A stretch of 7,707 bases of DNA, taken from positions 1 through 7,707 of the forward strand of contig JADHTP010000147.1 of NCBI GenBank assembly GCA_016784945.1. The letters run 5' to 3'. Position numbers and translations under genes: made by a program. The stretch's first letter is position 1, and each line of letters begins with the position of its first letter. A model generated the notes under the pieces. It saw only the letters and a list, made by a program, of their open reading frames with translations. It had not been told where the DNA came from and searched no databases. Shown here one piece after another: positions 1 through 7,048 of the stretch. Origin of the DNA: Deltaproteobacteria bacterium (GTDB taxonomy: Bacteria; Myxococcota_A; UBA9042; DTJE01).

Positions 1-36
1 TACGCGTGTCTGGGCGCTGGGAAGGGCCACCCATGA
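1..36 (+). CDS. Possible 3' end of an upstream CDS (partial)
   Basis: Reading from base 1 gives eleven codons (YACLGAGKGHP) followed by a TGA at 34-36. That TGA overlaps the ATG of the next gene at 33-35 in the same ATGA arrangement seen at the next four gene junctions. This regularity is the only evidence that the short tail is real coding sequence. It is far too short to name a family. Another frame is also open across the left edge, so the call is tentative. Confidence 0.45.
   Translation, partial: YACLGAGKGHP
20..26 (+). promoter_or_regulatory. Ribosome binding site deciding the start of the first complete gene
   Basis: GGAAGGG lies six bases before the ATG at 33. It supports this ATG over the in-frame GTG at position 6, which would add nine polar residues before the first membrane helix and has no room for a visible Shine-Dalgarno sequence inside the window. 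Confidence 0.6.
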
Positions 37-1502
37 AGACCTACATCATCGCGTTCGTGCTGGCCTTCCTGACGTCGGTGGCGACGACGCCGCTCATCAG
101 GCGCCTCGCGCTCCGTTTCGGGCTGGTGGATCACCCCCATCCCGAACGGAAGATCCATACGTCGGCCATTCCCCGCGTGGGTGGCCTGGTGATCCTCTTC
201 GCGGTCCTCATCCCCCTCGCCAGCTTCTATCTTTATCCGGAAGGCTTGGCCATCCAGGCCGTTCGTGAGGCACCCGGCCTCTTCGCTGGTCTGTTCCTGG
301 CTTCGGGACTCGTGTGTGTCCTGGGTCTGATCGACGACCTGCGGGGCATGAATGCCTGGGTGAAGCTCACGGGCCAGGTGGCCATCGCCATGCTCATGTA
401 CTTCTTAGAATTCCGGGTCACCCTGCTCAGCAACCCCTTCGGTTCCGTCATCCATCTCACCTGGCTGTCACTGCCCCTCACGGTGCTCTGGTACGTGGTG
501 GTAATGAATGCCATCAACCTAATCGACGGGCTCGACGGCCTGGCCTCGGGCCTCTCTCTGATCATCTCGCTGGTGCTGTTCATCCTGGCCCTGGTCACGG
601 CCAACGGCGTCCTGGGCGTCACCACCATCATCCTGGCCGGTGCCCTCATCGGCTTTCTCCTGTTCAACTTCAACCCGGCGCGAATCTTCCTGGGAGACTC
701 GGGAAGCAATCTGGTGGGCTTCCTGCTGGCCACCTTTTCCATCATGGCCCACGTCAAGGGCCAGGCCGCGGTGGCTTTGTTCCTGCCCGTGGTGGCCCTG
801 GGAGTGCCTTTCCTGGACATGATGCTGAGCGTGCTCAGGCGCATGGCCTCCAACCAGCCCCTTTTTACCGGGGACCGGAAGCACATCCACCACATCCTCC
901 TGCAACGGGGATTCACCCAACGCACCGCCGCTCTCTTCCTGTACGCCATGGGCGTGGGATTCGCCGCAATCGCCGTCCTGATGATGTTCACCACGAGCAC
1001 GTGGATCAACGCCCTGCTGTTCGTGGTCCTGCTGCTCACCGTGGTGCTGATCATGCGTTTTCTGGGTTATCACCGCATGATCTGGTACTCCTTCACCAAC
1101 CGGGGCCTCCTGGAAAGCCCGACTTCCCGTCGCCTGAGGGGCCTTCTTCGGGACCTGATGAATCAGCCGCCCGCCGAACGTTCGTGGGCGTCGTTCGCCC
1201 GCGCCCTGCACCACAGCGGGGTCACGGAGGTCCAGGTCATGGACCGTGACGGCCTGAAGAGCTGCGCCCTGTTCTCCTCGCTGGACCCGGACCACGACAC
1301 CACGGAGTCCAACTTCGTCAGCAGCAGTTTCAGGATACGACCCGCGGAAGGGGTGGTGTTGGAGCTTCTTTTCCGCTGGCCCGCCCAGCAGGGCCAGTTC
1401 GCCGCCATGCCCAACGAGGAGGCCTACCTCCGGGTGGCCGCCGACTTTGCCGAAAGTCTTCCCGTCCTGGTCGACGGGGACGAACCCATGAAGGAAAAAT
1501 GA
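33..1502 (+). CDS. Polyprenyl-phosphate HexNAc-1-phosphate transferase (WecA/TagO/MraY superfamily) with C-terminal extension
   Basis: This integral inner-membrane enzyme should transfer a sugar 1-phosphate, probably a HexNAc phosphate from its UDP-sugar, to undecaprenyl phosphate. That is the first step of lipid-linked glycan assembly. The 489-residue product shows the family landmarks in order: the cytoplasmic segment around VDHPHPERK (32-40), the DD pair at D101-D102, NLIDGLDG (162-169, with D165 and D168), FLGDSGSN (219-226, with D222), and the HIHH motif (284-287) that helps define substrate type. About ten hydrophobic segments span residues 3 to 342. Beyond the last helix is a soluble tail of about 145 residues (roughly 345-489) that ordinary WecA or TagO proteins of 320-360 residues lack. 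The ATG at 33 is chosen for its Shine-Dalgarno sequence and because it begins directly with the first helix. The exact sugar cannot be read from sequence. Family confidence is high. Confidence 0.93.
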   Translation: MKTYIIAFVLAFLTSVATTPLIRRLALRFGLVDHPHPERKIHTSAIPRVGGLVILFAVLIPLASFYLYPEGLAIQAVREAPGLFAGLFLASGLVCVLGLIDDLRGMNAWVKLTGQVAIAMLMYFLEFRVTLLSNPFGSVIHLTWLSLPLTVLWYVVVMNAINLIDGLDGLASGLSLIISLVLFILALVTANGVLGVTTIILAGALIGFLLFNFNPARIFLGDSGSNLVGFLLATFSIMAHVKGQAAVALFLPVVALGVPFLDMMLSVLRRMASNQPLFTGDRKHIHHILLQRGFTQRTAALFLYAMGVGFAAIAVLMMFTTSTWINALLFVVLLLTVVLIMRFLGYHRMIWYSFTNRGLLESPTSRRLRGLLRDLMNQPPAERSWASFARALHHSGVTEVQVMDRDGLKSCALFSSLDPDHDTTESNFVSSSFRIRPAEGVVLELLFRWPAQQGQFAAMPNEEAYLRVAADFAESLPVLVDGDEPMKEK

Positions 1503-2572
1503 AACACAAGGTCTATCTTTCCAATACGGACGACACGGTACAGGCCCTGAAGGACAGCCTGTCAAAGGCGTTCCAGTTTGCCGGGGTTTCGCTGCCCGTG
1601 GGGCGGTCGATCATCGTCAAGCCGAACATGACGTGGACATCCTGGAAGCCGGGCGTCACCACCACGCCCGCCCTGCTGGAGGCCCTGGCGGAAATCCTGG
1701 TGGATCACGGCGACCGCCTCACCTTCGTGGAAGGCGACGGCGGCATGAACTCGTGGAAGGCCGAGGAGGCCCTGTATTCCCACGGTTGCCATGACCTCGC
1801 CAAGCGGTTCGGCGACAAGGTGGGTGTGCGATCGGTGATGCATGAACCCACCCGGATCGAGCCCGTGACCATCCAGGGGACGAAGGTGGCCATTCCCCTT
1901 CCCGAGTCCCTGCTGGACCCCGACAAGTTCTTCATCACGATCCCCACGCTGAAAACCCACTGCATGTCCTACGTGAGCCTCAACTACAAGAACCAGTGGG
2001 GTTGTATCCCCAACACCAAGCGCCTGCGCCACCACCACATGCTGGCGTCCGCCGTCATCGCAATCAACCGGCTGATCGGCGTGGACCTGTCCATCGTCGA
2101 CGCCATCACCGCCCTTGACGGAAACGGCCCCATGTACGGCGAAGAAATTCCGTTCGGCGCCCTTATCGTGGGCCGGGAGCCGGGAGCGGTGGCCAGGGTA
2201 TGCACCCGGGTGATGCAGTTGGACCACCTGGACGCGCCCATCCTGAGGCTTGCCGACCAACTGGGGCAGATCCCCCGCGACGAGTCCATCGAGACATCCA
2301 GTCCCGTTGAGGACTTCCTGAAACACCGGTTCCGTCCCGTGGTGCTGCCCAAGAACCGCATCTCCATCGGGTTGTCGAAGAGCAAGTGGGCCACGTGGTT
2401 CGTCTACGATTCGCCAGTCACGCCGGTCATCTACGGCATCCGCAAGAGCATCTTCGGCTGGAAGGGTATCCCCCGCAACGCGGTCCCCGAGTGGATATAC
2501 GACTACCCCGCCCCGCCGTCGGAGGTCGAAGCGGACACTGATCCGGAGAAACGGGAGGAATCCGACCAATGA
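1499..2572 (+). CDS. DUF362 domain-containing protein
   Basis: The 357-residue protein matches the DUF362 family. The recognisable blocks are VKPNMTW (40-46), GVTTTP followed by a helix, the VEGDGG block, LKTHCMSYVSLNYKNQWG (151-168, with K152, H154, K164 and N165), and the SIVDAITALDGNGPMYG region (D201, G210, P211). The family has no firmly assigned general reaction. Many members carry a ferredoxin-type CxxCxxC cluster, but none is visible here, so a 4Fe-4S centre is not supported. No signal peptide is seen, which suggests a cytoplasmic protein. After the core, residues about 280-357 include an aromatic stretch (W297 to about F320) and end in a charged acidic tail. A typical aspartate in the block after the DAI-GP motif seems replaced by R233 in GAVARVC (family comparison from memory). 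The start overlaps the previous stop as ATGA. An AAGGA sequence lies only three bases upstream, so translation probably depends on coupling. Its position in a glycan operon suggests a role in that pathway, but the substrate is unknown. Confidence 0.85.
   Translation: MKHKVYLSNTDDTVQALKDSLSKAFQFAGVSLPVGRSIIVKPNMTWTSWKPGVTTTPALLEALAEILVDHGDRLTFVEGDGGMNSWKAEEALYSHGCHDLAKRFGDKVGVRSVMHEPTRIEPVTIQGTKVAIPLPESLLDPDKFFITIPTLKTHCMSYVSLNYKNQWGCIPNTKRLRHHHMLASAVIAINRLIGVDLSIVDAITALDGNGPMYGEEIPFGALIVGREPGAVARVCTRVMQLDHLDAPILRLADQLGQIPRDESIETSSPVEDFLKHRFRPVVLPKNRISIGLSKSKWATWFVYDSPVTPVIYGIRKSIFGWKGIPRNAVPEWIYDYPAPPSEVEADTDPEKREESDQ
2553..2559 (+). promoter_or_regulatory. Strong ribosome binding site for the two-domain oxidoreductase
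   Basis: GGGAGGA sits nine bases before the ATG at 2569, inside the end of the DUF362 gene. It supports the overlapping start rather than a later methionine. Confidence 0.6.
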
Positions 2573-4740
2573 AGCAGGTCGTGCTGAGCTACAGGAACGG
2601 CGACCTCGCCGTAATGGACGTTCCAGCCCCCCTGTGCAAGCCGGGCGGCGTCCTGGTCCGGACCGTGGTCTCTCTCATCAGTTCGGGCACCGAACGGGGG
2701 ATGATGGCCCTGGGCAAAAAAAGCATCGTGGGAAAGGCCCTGGACCGTCCTGACCTGGTGAAGCGTGTAGTCGACAAGGCCCGGAAGGAAGGCGTGGTGT
2801 CCACGTTCAAGCAGGCCATGGGCCGCCTGGACACACCCAGCGCCCTGGGCTACAGCCTGGCCGGCGTGGTGACCGAGACGGGCGAGGGCGTGACCGGTTT
2901 TTCCGTGGGGGACCGGGTGGCCTGCATCGGTGCGGGATTCGCGTCCCACGCCGAGTCCAACTGGGTTCCCGCCAACCTGTGCGCCCACCTCCCGGACGAA
3001 GTGGATTTCGAGTCGGGCGCCTACGGGATGCTGGGCATCATCGCGCTCCACGGCGTCCGATGCGCACATCCCCAACTGGGTCAGAAGGTGGTGGTCCTGG
3101 GCCTGGGCCTGCTGGGACAACTGGCGGCACAAGAAATGGTCGCATCGGGTGTTGAGGTCTTTGGGATCGACATCGACCCATCGAAGGTGGATCTCGCGAA
3201 GGAACTGGGGGCCTCCGCCGGCTGCGTGGCCGGTACGGACGCTGCGGGCCGCGTGTTGGACTTCACCGGTGGTCATGGGGCCGATTCGGTGGTCATCACG
3301 GCGGCCACCACCAACGACGAGCCCATCAAGGTGGCTACGGATGCCTGCGCGCCCGGGGGCCGGATCGTCCTGGTGGGCGTATGCGACGTCAAGATCGATC
3401 GGCAGCTTTTCTGGGAAAAGGAAATCGAGTTCGTGGTGTCCCGGGCCAGCGGTCCCGGCGTCCTGGACCCGGCCTACGAGGTCAAGGGCCGGGACTATCC
3501 CCGGGAGTACGTTCCCTGGACCCAGCAACGCAACCTGGCCGCCTTTCTTGACCTGCTGGCCAACAAGCGAGTGGATGTGGCGCGCCTGACGACCCACCGA
3601 TACCCGATCCAGGAAGCCGGGAAGGCCTATGACCTGGTGCAGAAAGGGAGCGAGCCCCACCTGGGGGTGCTCCTCGAATACCCGGAGAAAAACGACACCC
3701 GGCGCACCGTGAGCCTGGAAACGACCCCGGTCCGCGCCGTGGGTGACCGCGTCCGCACGGGCATCATTGGGGCGGGCCTGTTCGGCCGCGCCATGTTCCT
3801 GCCGGCTCTCAAGGCTTCCAAGGACCTCCAGCTGGTGAGCCTGGCTACCACCACCGGCGTCAACAGTCATCACTACGCACGCAAGTTCCATTTCGAAAAG
3901 TGCACCACCGACTACCGTGAGATCCTGGATGACCGGTCCATTCACGCCGTGTTCATCCTGACGCGGCACAACCTCCACGCAGAGATGGTCTGCGCGGCCC
4001 TGGCGGCCGGCAAGCACGTGTTCGTGGAAAAGCCCCTGTGCATGACCGAAGAGGAGCTGGACCGCATCACCAGGGCCCACGCCCAGAGCCCGGACCAGGT
4101 CGTCATGGTGGGCTACAACCGCCGTTTCGCGACCCTGACCCGAGAATGCCTCGGGTTCCTGGGGGAACGCAGCGCACCATCCACGGTGTTGATCCGGATC
4201 AACGCGGGCGCCGTCCCCGCCGACCACTGGGCCCACTCCCAGGACGAGGGCGGCGGCCGGATCGTGTCCGAGGGCTGCCACTACTTAGACCTGGCCATGG
4301 CCCTCACCGGGGAAATGCCCGTGTCGGTTTTCGCCCGGCAGGCCACCTCCGCCGATGGCCTGAACCTGGGTGACGAGGCAGGCATCACCCTGTCCCTGAG
4401 CGGCGGGTCCGTGGCCCAGATCCTGTACACGGGGGCTGGCGACCGCGCGTTCTCCCGCGAGCGTGTGGAGGTGTTCTGCGGTGGCGCCGCCGTGTCCATA
4501 GAGGACTGGAAGTCCGCGGAACTGTGTAGGAACAATCACCGCAAGGTGTCGAGTCGTTTCAACCTCGACCTCGGATATGACGCCGAGATCGCGGCCTTTG
4601 CCCGGGCGGCGCGGCACGGGAAGGACGTGATCCCCTTCGAGATCTTCGCAGCCTCCACGCTGGCCACCCTGCGGGCCGTGCGCTCCATGGGGACCGGCCG
4701 TTCCGAAGACTGCGCTTTCACCGGAGTGGGACCCGCATGA
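2569..4740 (+). CDS. Bi-domain oxidoreductase: MDR (alcohol dehydrogenase-like) fused to Gfo/Idh/MocA
   Basis: One 723-residue open frame joins two dehydrogenase types. Residues 1 to about 370 are an MDR domain with a GroES-like N-terminal part and a Rossmann fold (GLGLLG at 178-183, strand end D201, which suggests NAD preference). Residues about 395-723 are a Gfo/Idh/MocA domain (GAGLFG at 401-406, the EKP motif at 487-489, and E568/H571/D574 in the catalytic helix region). The linker (about 370-395) is polar. The MDR half lacks the usual zinc ligands: SSGTE (38-42) replaces the cysteine block, GYSLAG (94-99) replaces the GHE block, and no four-cysteine loop is present. It also carries a basic insertion at about 44-90. 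I recall this domain pair from polysaccharide loci under the name bi-domain-containing oxidoreductase, with substrate unknown. A redox change on a sugar or sugar nucleotide is inferred. The coding frame runs uninterrupted through the linker, so this is a true fusion and not two genes. Confidence 0.92.
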   Translation: MKQVVLSYRNGDLAVMDVPAPLCKPGGVLVRTVVSLISSGTERGMMALGKKSIVGKALDRPDLVKRVVDKARKEGVVSTFKQAMGRLDTPSALGYSLAGVVTETGEGVTGFSVGDRVACIGAGFASHAESNWVPANLCAHLPDEVDFESGAYGMLGIIALHGVRCAHPQLGQKVVVLGLGLLGQLAAQEMVASGVEVFGIDIDPSKVDLAKELGASAGCVAGTDAAGRVLDFTGGHGADSVVITAATTNDEPIKVATDACAPGGRIVLVGVCDVKIDRQLFWEKEIEFVVSRASGPGVLDPAYEVKGRDYPREYVPWTQQRNLAAFLDLLANKRVDVARLTTHRYPIQEAGKAYDLVQKGSEPHLGVLLEYPEKNDTRRTVSLETTPVRAVGDRVRTGIIGAGLFGRAMFLPALKASKDLQLVSLATTTGVNSHHYARKFHFEKCTTDYREILDDRSIHAVFILTRHNLHAEMVCAALAAGKHVFVEKPLCMTEEELDRITRAHAQSPDQVVMVGYNRRFATLTRECLGFLGERSAPSTVLIRINAGAVPADHWAHSQDEGGGRIVSEGCHYLDLAMALTGEMPVSVFARQATSADGLNLGDEAGITLSLSGGSVAQILYTGAGDRAFSRERVEVFCGGAAVSIEDWKSAELCRNNHRKVSSRFNLDLGYDAEIAAFARAARHGKDVIPFEIFAASTLATLRAVRSMGTGRSEDCAFTGVGPA

Positions 4741-5792
4741 TCGGTGCCAGCGAACCCGACCGGTCGGGATTGTCGCGGACGGTGTACGTGGCCCGCGGCC
4801 TGGGCATCCTGCTGGTGGTCCTGGGTCACGCCCTCGTTGTGGCCCAGATGCGGTTCCCCGACGACCTTTCCCTGGGCTTTCTGGCCCAGTTCAACTCCTG
4901 GATCTACTCCTTCCACATGCATTTCTTCTTTTTCCTGGCCGGCTGGTCCATGGCCACTTTCAGCCGTCAGTCGGGCACGGCGAGGGCCATAGGGAAACGG
5001 GTGGAGAGGCTCCTGGTGCCCTACGCGGTTTTTTCCGCGGGAGTCAGCCTGGTGAAGGTGATGGTGCCCCACCTGGCCACCATGCAGGTCCAGGAGGGAG
5101 CCGGCGTATTGAGCCAGGTCCTGCTCTATCCCCGTGACAACCCCATGAGCGTGCTCTGGTTTCTGCACGCCCTGTTCATCATGTCCGTCATCGCCGTGCT
5201 CACCCGGCGGGGACTGTCCCGCGTCCCCGCGTGGGTCCTGTTTCCCGTGTTGCTGGCCCTGCAGTGGATTCCCACGGGTGACAACCTCCTGGGTTACAAG
5301 GACCTGCTGATCTTCTCCATCCCGTTCTTCCTTGGCTTCGCCGTACCGGGGCTCTGGTCCCGTTTGTGCGCCATGCCGCCCGCCTGGTTTCTGGTTCTGT
5401 GGCTGGTGTCCCCTCTGGTCCATTTCGGGCTCAGGGACGTGATACCCCGCTATCCCCTTCTGGCGATCACCGGGGCCCTCGGCATACCCATGGTGCTGGC
5501 AACCGCCCGGTTAGTGGCGGATCGGAGTCCTGCGAGGCTGGTGAGCTTGCTGGTCCTGTTCGGTCGGTATTCACTCCCCGTCTACCTGCTGTCCTATTTC
5601 GTCGAACACGGGCTGAGGATCGGGGTCCTTCATCTCCCGGGCGATTCCGTGTCGTCCGCGGCCTTCCTGTGCCTGGATCTGGCGGTGAATCCCATGTTCT
5701 CCCTGGGCCTGGCCCTGGCCATCAGCCGCCTGCCCGTGCTTCCCATGCTTCTTTTCGGCCAGGCACCCGTTTCCAGGAGTCGGCCGTCATGA
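4737..5792 (+). CDS. Membrane acyltransferase, AT3 / OafA family (probable glycan O-acetyltransferase)
   Basis: The 351-residue, strongly hydrophobic protein has the acyltransferase-3 signature. The first helix contains RGLGILLVVLGH with the conserved histidine H31. It is followed by YSFHMHFFFFLAGW (57-70, with H60 and H62) and then a basic loop with R88 and R91 leading into LLVPY (92-96). About ten transmembrane segments follow, including LWFLHALFIM in the middle. Family members move an acyl group, usually acetyl from acetyl-CoA, onto sugars of surface glycans at the inner membrane. The general form resembles the fucose 4-O-acetylase-like subgroup. No SGNH domain is attached, and the length fits a stand-alone AT3 domain. 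The start overlaps the previous stop as ATGA and has GGAG at 4723-4726. The next methionine (M38) would remove the catalytic H31, which confirms this start. The acceptor sugar is not predictable. Confidence 0.88.
   Translation: MIGASEPDRSGLSRTVYVARGLGILLVVLGHALVVAQMRFPDDLSLGFLAQFNSWIYSFHMHFFFFLAGWSMATFSRQSGTARAIGKRVERLLVPYAVFSAGVSLVKVMVPHLATMQVQEGAGVLSQVLLYPRDNPMSVLWFLHALFIMSVIAVLTRRGLSRVPAWVLFPVLLALQWIPTGDNLLGYKDLLIFSIPFFLGFAVPGLWSRLCAMPPAWFLVLWLVSPLVHFGLRDVIPRYPLLAITGALGIPMVLATARLVADRSPARLVSLLVLFGRYSLPVYLLSYFVEHGLRIGVLHLPGDSVSSAAFLCLDLAVNPMFSLGLALAISRLPVLPMLLFGQAPVSRSRPS
5775..5779 (+). promoter_or_regulatory. Ribosome binding site deciding the glycosyltransferase start
   Basis: AGGAG lies nine bases before the ATG at 5789. 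It supports that start over in-frame upstream codons reaching back to 5366, which would run through the acyltransferase gene. Confidence 0.65.
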
Positions 5793-7036
5793 AACGGAAG
5801 GTTCGTCACGTCCTGCTGCTGACCGATGCCTATCCACCGGAGATCCGGTCATCCTCGACCCTCATGCAGGAACTGGCCGCGGGCCTCCTGGCCAGGGGTT
5901 ACTCCGTCACCGTGCTGGCCACCTATCCGAGTTACAATCTGACCCCCGGGGATCGCCGGCGGTTCGCCCGCGTGATCCCCAATCTCGTGACCACCGAGGA
6001 GGGGATCCGGGTGGTCCGGGTGCCCACTCCGCCCCTGCACAACGTGGGGGCCTTCCTGAAAGGGTTTTCTCAAGGCACGCTCCCGCTGATCCTGTCGGCC
6101 GCCGGCGCCCTCCTGAATGACGTGGATGCCGTGGTGGTGTACTCCCCGCCCCTCCCCCTGGGCCTGGTGGCCGCCGCGCTCAAGGTTCGATTCGGGGCCC
6201 GGGTGGTCTTCAACGTCCAGGACCTCTTTCCCCAGAACGCCATCGACCTCGGTGTCCTGAAGAGCCCCCTCCTGATCCGGATGTTCGAGGCCATCGAGTC
6301 CGCTTCTTACCGCACGGCCGACGTGATCACCTGCCACTCCGAAGGGAACATCGACTGGCTTCGCCGGCACCCCGCCCTGCTGGAGCGCCCCGATGACGTG
6401 CGCCCCATCCACAACTGGGTCGACGTTGACCAGTACCAGGAAACCGCGCCCGATCCCTCGGTACGGGCACGCCTGGGCCTGGCGGATCGATTCGTCTTCT
6501 TCTTCGGTGGTGTCATGGGGTACGCCCAGGAACTGGACACCGTGGTGGAGGCGGCAAGGTGCCTGAAGGATCGGGACGACCTGGCCTTCCTGCTGGTAGG
6601 CGACGGCGTGGAGAAGGCGGGCCTGGTGGAACGTGCACGGGGCCTGGACAACGTGATCTTCCACCCCTTCGTATCACCGGGGGAATACGTACGCTGGTTG
6701 CGTTCCATGGATTGTGGACTGGTGACCCTGCGGGCCGAAATGAAGACACCCGTGGTGCCGTCCAAGATCCTCGGGTTCATGGCGGCCGGCGTCCCCTACG
6801 TCGCCCTCCTCAATCCCGAAAGTGATGCCCGGGCCATGACCCGTGAGGGACGGTGCGGAATCCTGGCCGATCCCAAGGACGTGGACGCCACGGTGGCGGC
6901 CTGCCTGCGCCTGGCTTCCGATCCGCAGAGTGCAAGGGCCATGGGGTCCAGGGGACTGGCCTACTGCAGGAAGCACTTCTCGCGGGATACGTGCATTGAC
7001 AAGTACCATGGAATCCTCCAGTCTTTCGGCAATTGA
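5789..7036 (+). CDS. Glycosyltransferase family 4, GT-B fold, WbuB-like
   Basis: The 415-residue protein is a cytoplasmic or membrane-associated GT-B glycosyltransferase. The N-terminal domain opens with a beta strand and the TDAYPPEIRSSS loop, then YSPPLPLG and NVQDLFPQ (142-149), an arrangement typical of WbuB/WcaI-like enzymes of O-antigen and EPS clusters. The C-terminal nucleotide-sugar domain begins with GGVMGYAQELD (240-250) and includes PSKILGFMAAG (324-334). In that last motif the glutamate often found in GT4 enzymes after PSK is G329. WbuB-like enzymes vary here, so activity is not excluded. It should add one sugar to the lipid-linked intermediate. Donor and linkage cannot be inferred. 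The start overlaps the acyltransferase stop as ATGA. The longer in-frame opening back to 5366 is rejected because the added residues are low-complexity arginine- and proline-rich sequence read out of frame from the acyltransferase. Confidence 0.9.
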   Translation: MKRKVRHVLLLTDAYPPEIRSSSTLMQELAAGLLARGYSVTVLATYPSYNLTPGDRRRFARVIPNLVTTEEGIRVVRVPTPPLHNVGAFLKGFSQGTLPLILSAAGALLNDVDAVVVYSPPLPLGLVAAALKVRFGARVVFNVQDLFPQNAIDLGVLKSPLLIRMFEAIESASYRTADVITCHSEGNIDWLRRHPALLERPDDVRPIHNWVDVDQYQETAPDPSVRARLGLADRFVFFFGGVMGYAQELDTVVEAARCLKDRDDLAFLLVGDGVEKAGLVERARGLDNVIFHPFVSPGEYVRWLRSMDCGLVTLRAEMKTPVVPSKILGFMAAGVPYVALLNPESDARAMTREGRCGILADPKDVDATVAACLRLASDPQSARAMGSRGLAYCRKHFSRDTCIDKYHGILQSFGN

Positions 7037-7040
7037 GGAG
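7035..7040 (+). promoter_or_regulatory. Ribosome binding site overlapping the glycosyltransferase stop codon
   Basis: GAGGAG begins within the TGA stop (7034-7036) and lies eight bases before the ATG at 7049. Stop and Shine-Dalgarno sequence are shared, so ribosomes ending the glycosyltransferase can readily restart here although the genes do not overlap. Confidence 0.6.
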
Positions 7041-7048
7041 CAGGGAAA

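Noticed and set aside
314..1249. 311-codon plus-strand frame inside the transferase gene
   Set aside because: The product is rich in P, G, H and R and shows no domain, while the overlapping frame has all the WecA-type motifs.
519..2569. Two long minus-strand frames (519-1565 and 1562-2569) that join almost end to end
   Set aside because: Both mirror the G/C-rich codon pattern of the transferase and DUF362 genes, have low-complexity H/Q/G/D-rich products, and match no family I know.
2503..4281. 592-codon open frame on the minus strand opposite the two-domain oxidoreductase
   Set aside because: Its translation is rich in H, G, Q, A and V with no recognisable domain, and it lies over a plus-strand gene with clear motifs. 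Long antisense frames are expected where codon third positions are mostly G or C.
405..5513. Three in-frame TTA leucine codons (405-407, 4285-4287, 5511-5513), noted as possible regulatory rare codons
   Set aside because: They are few and spread over three genes, and without knowing the host there is no reason to infer TTA-based control.
5366..5788. In-frame N-terminal extension of the glycosyltransferase
   Set aside because: It lies entirely within the acyltransferase gene, gives arginine- and proline-rich sequence, and the ATG at 5789 has a good Shine-Dalgarno sequence and a normal GT4 N-terminus.
7037..7048. Possible terminator or promoter in the only intergenic gap
   Set aside because: The gap is 12 bases with no inverted repeat or T-run and mostly holds the ribosome binding site.
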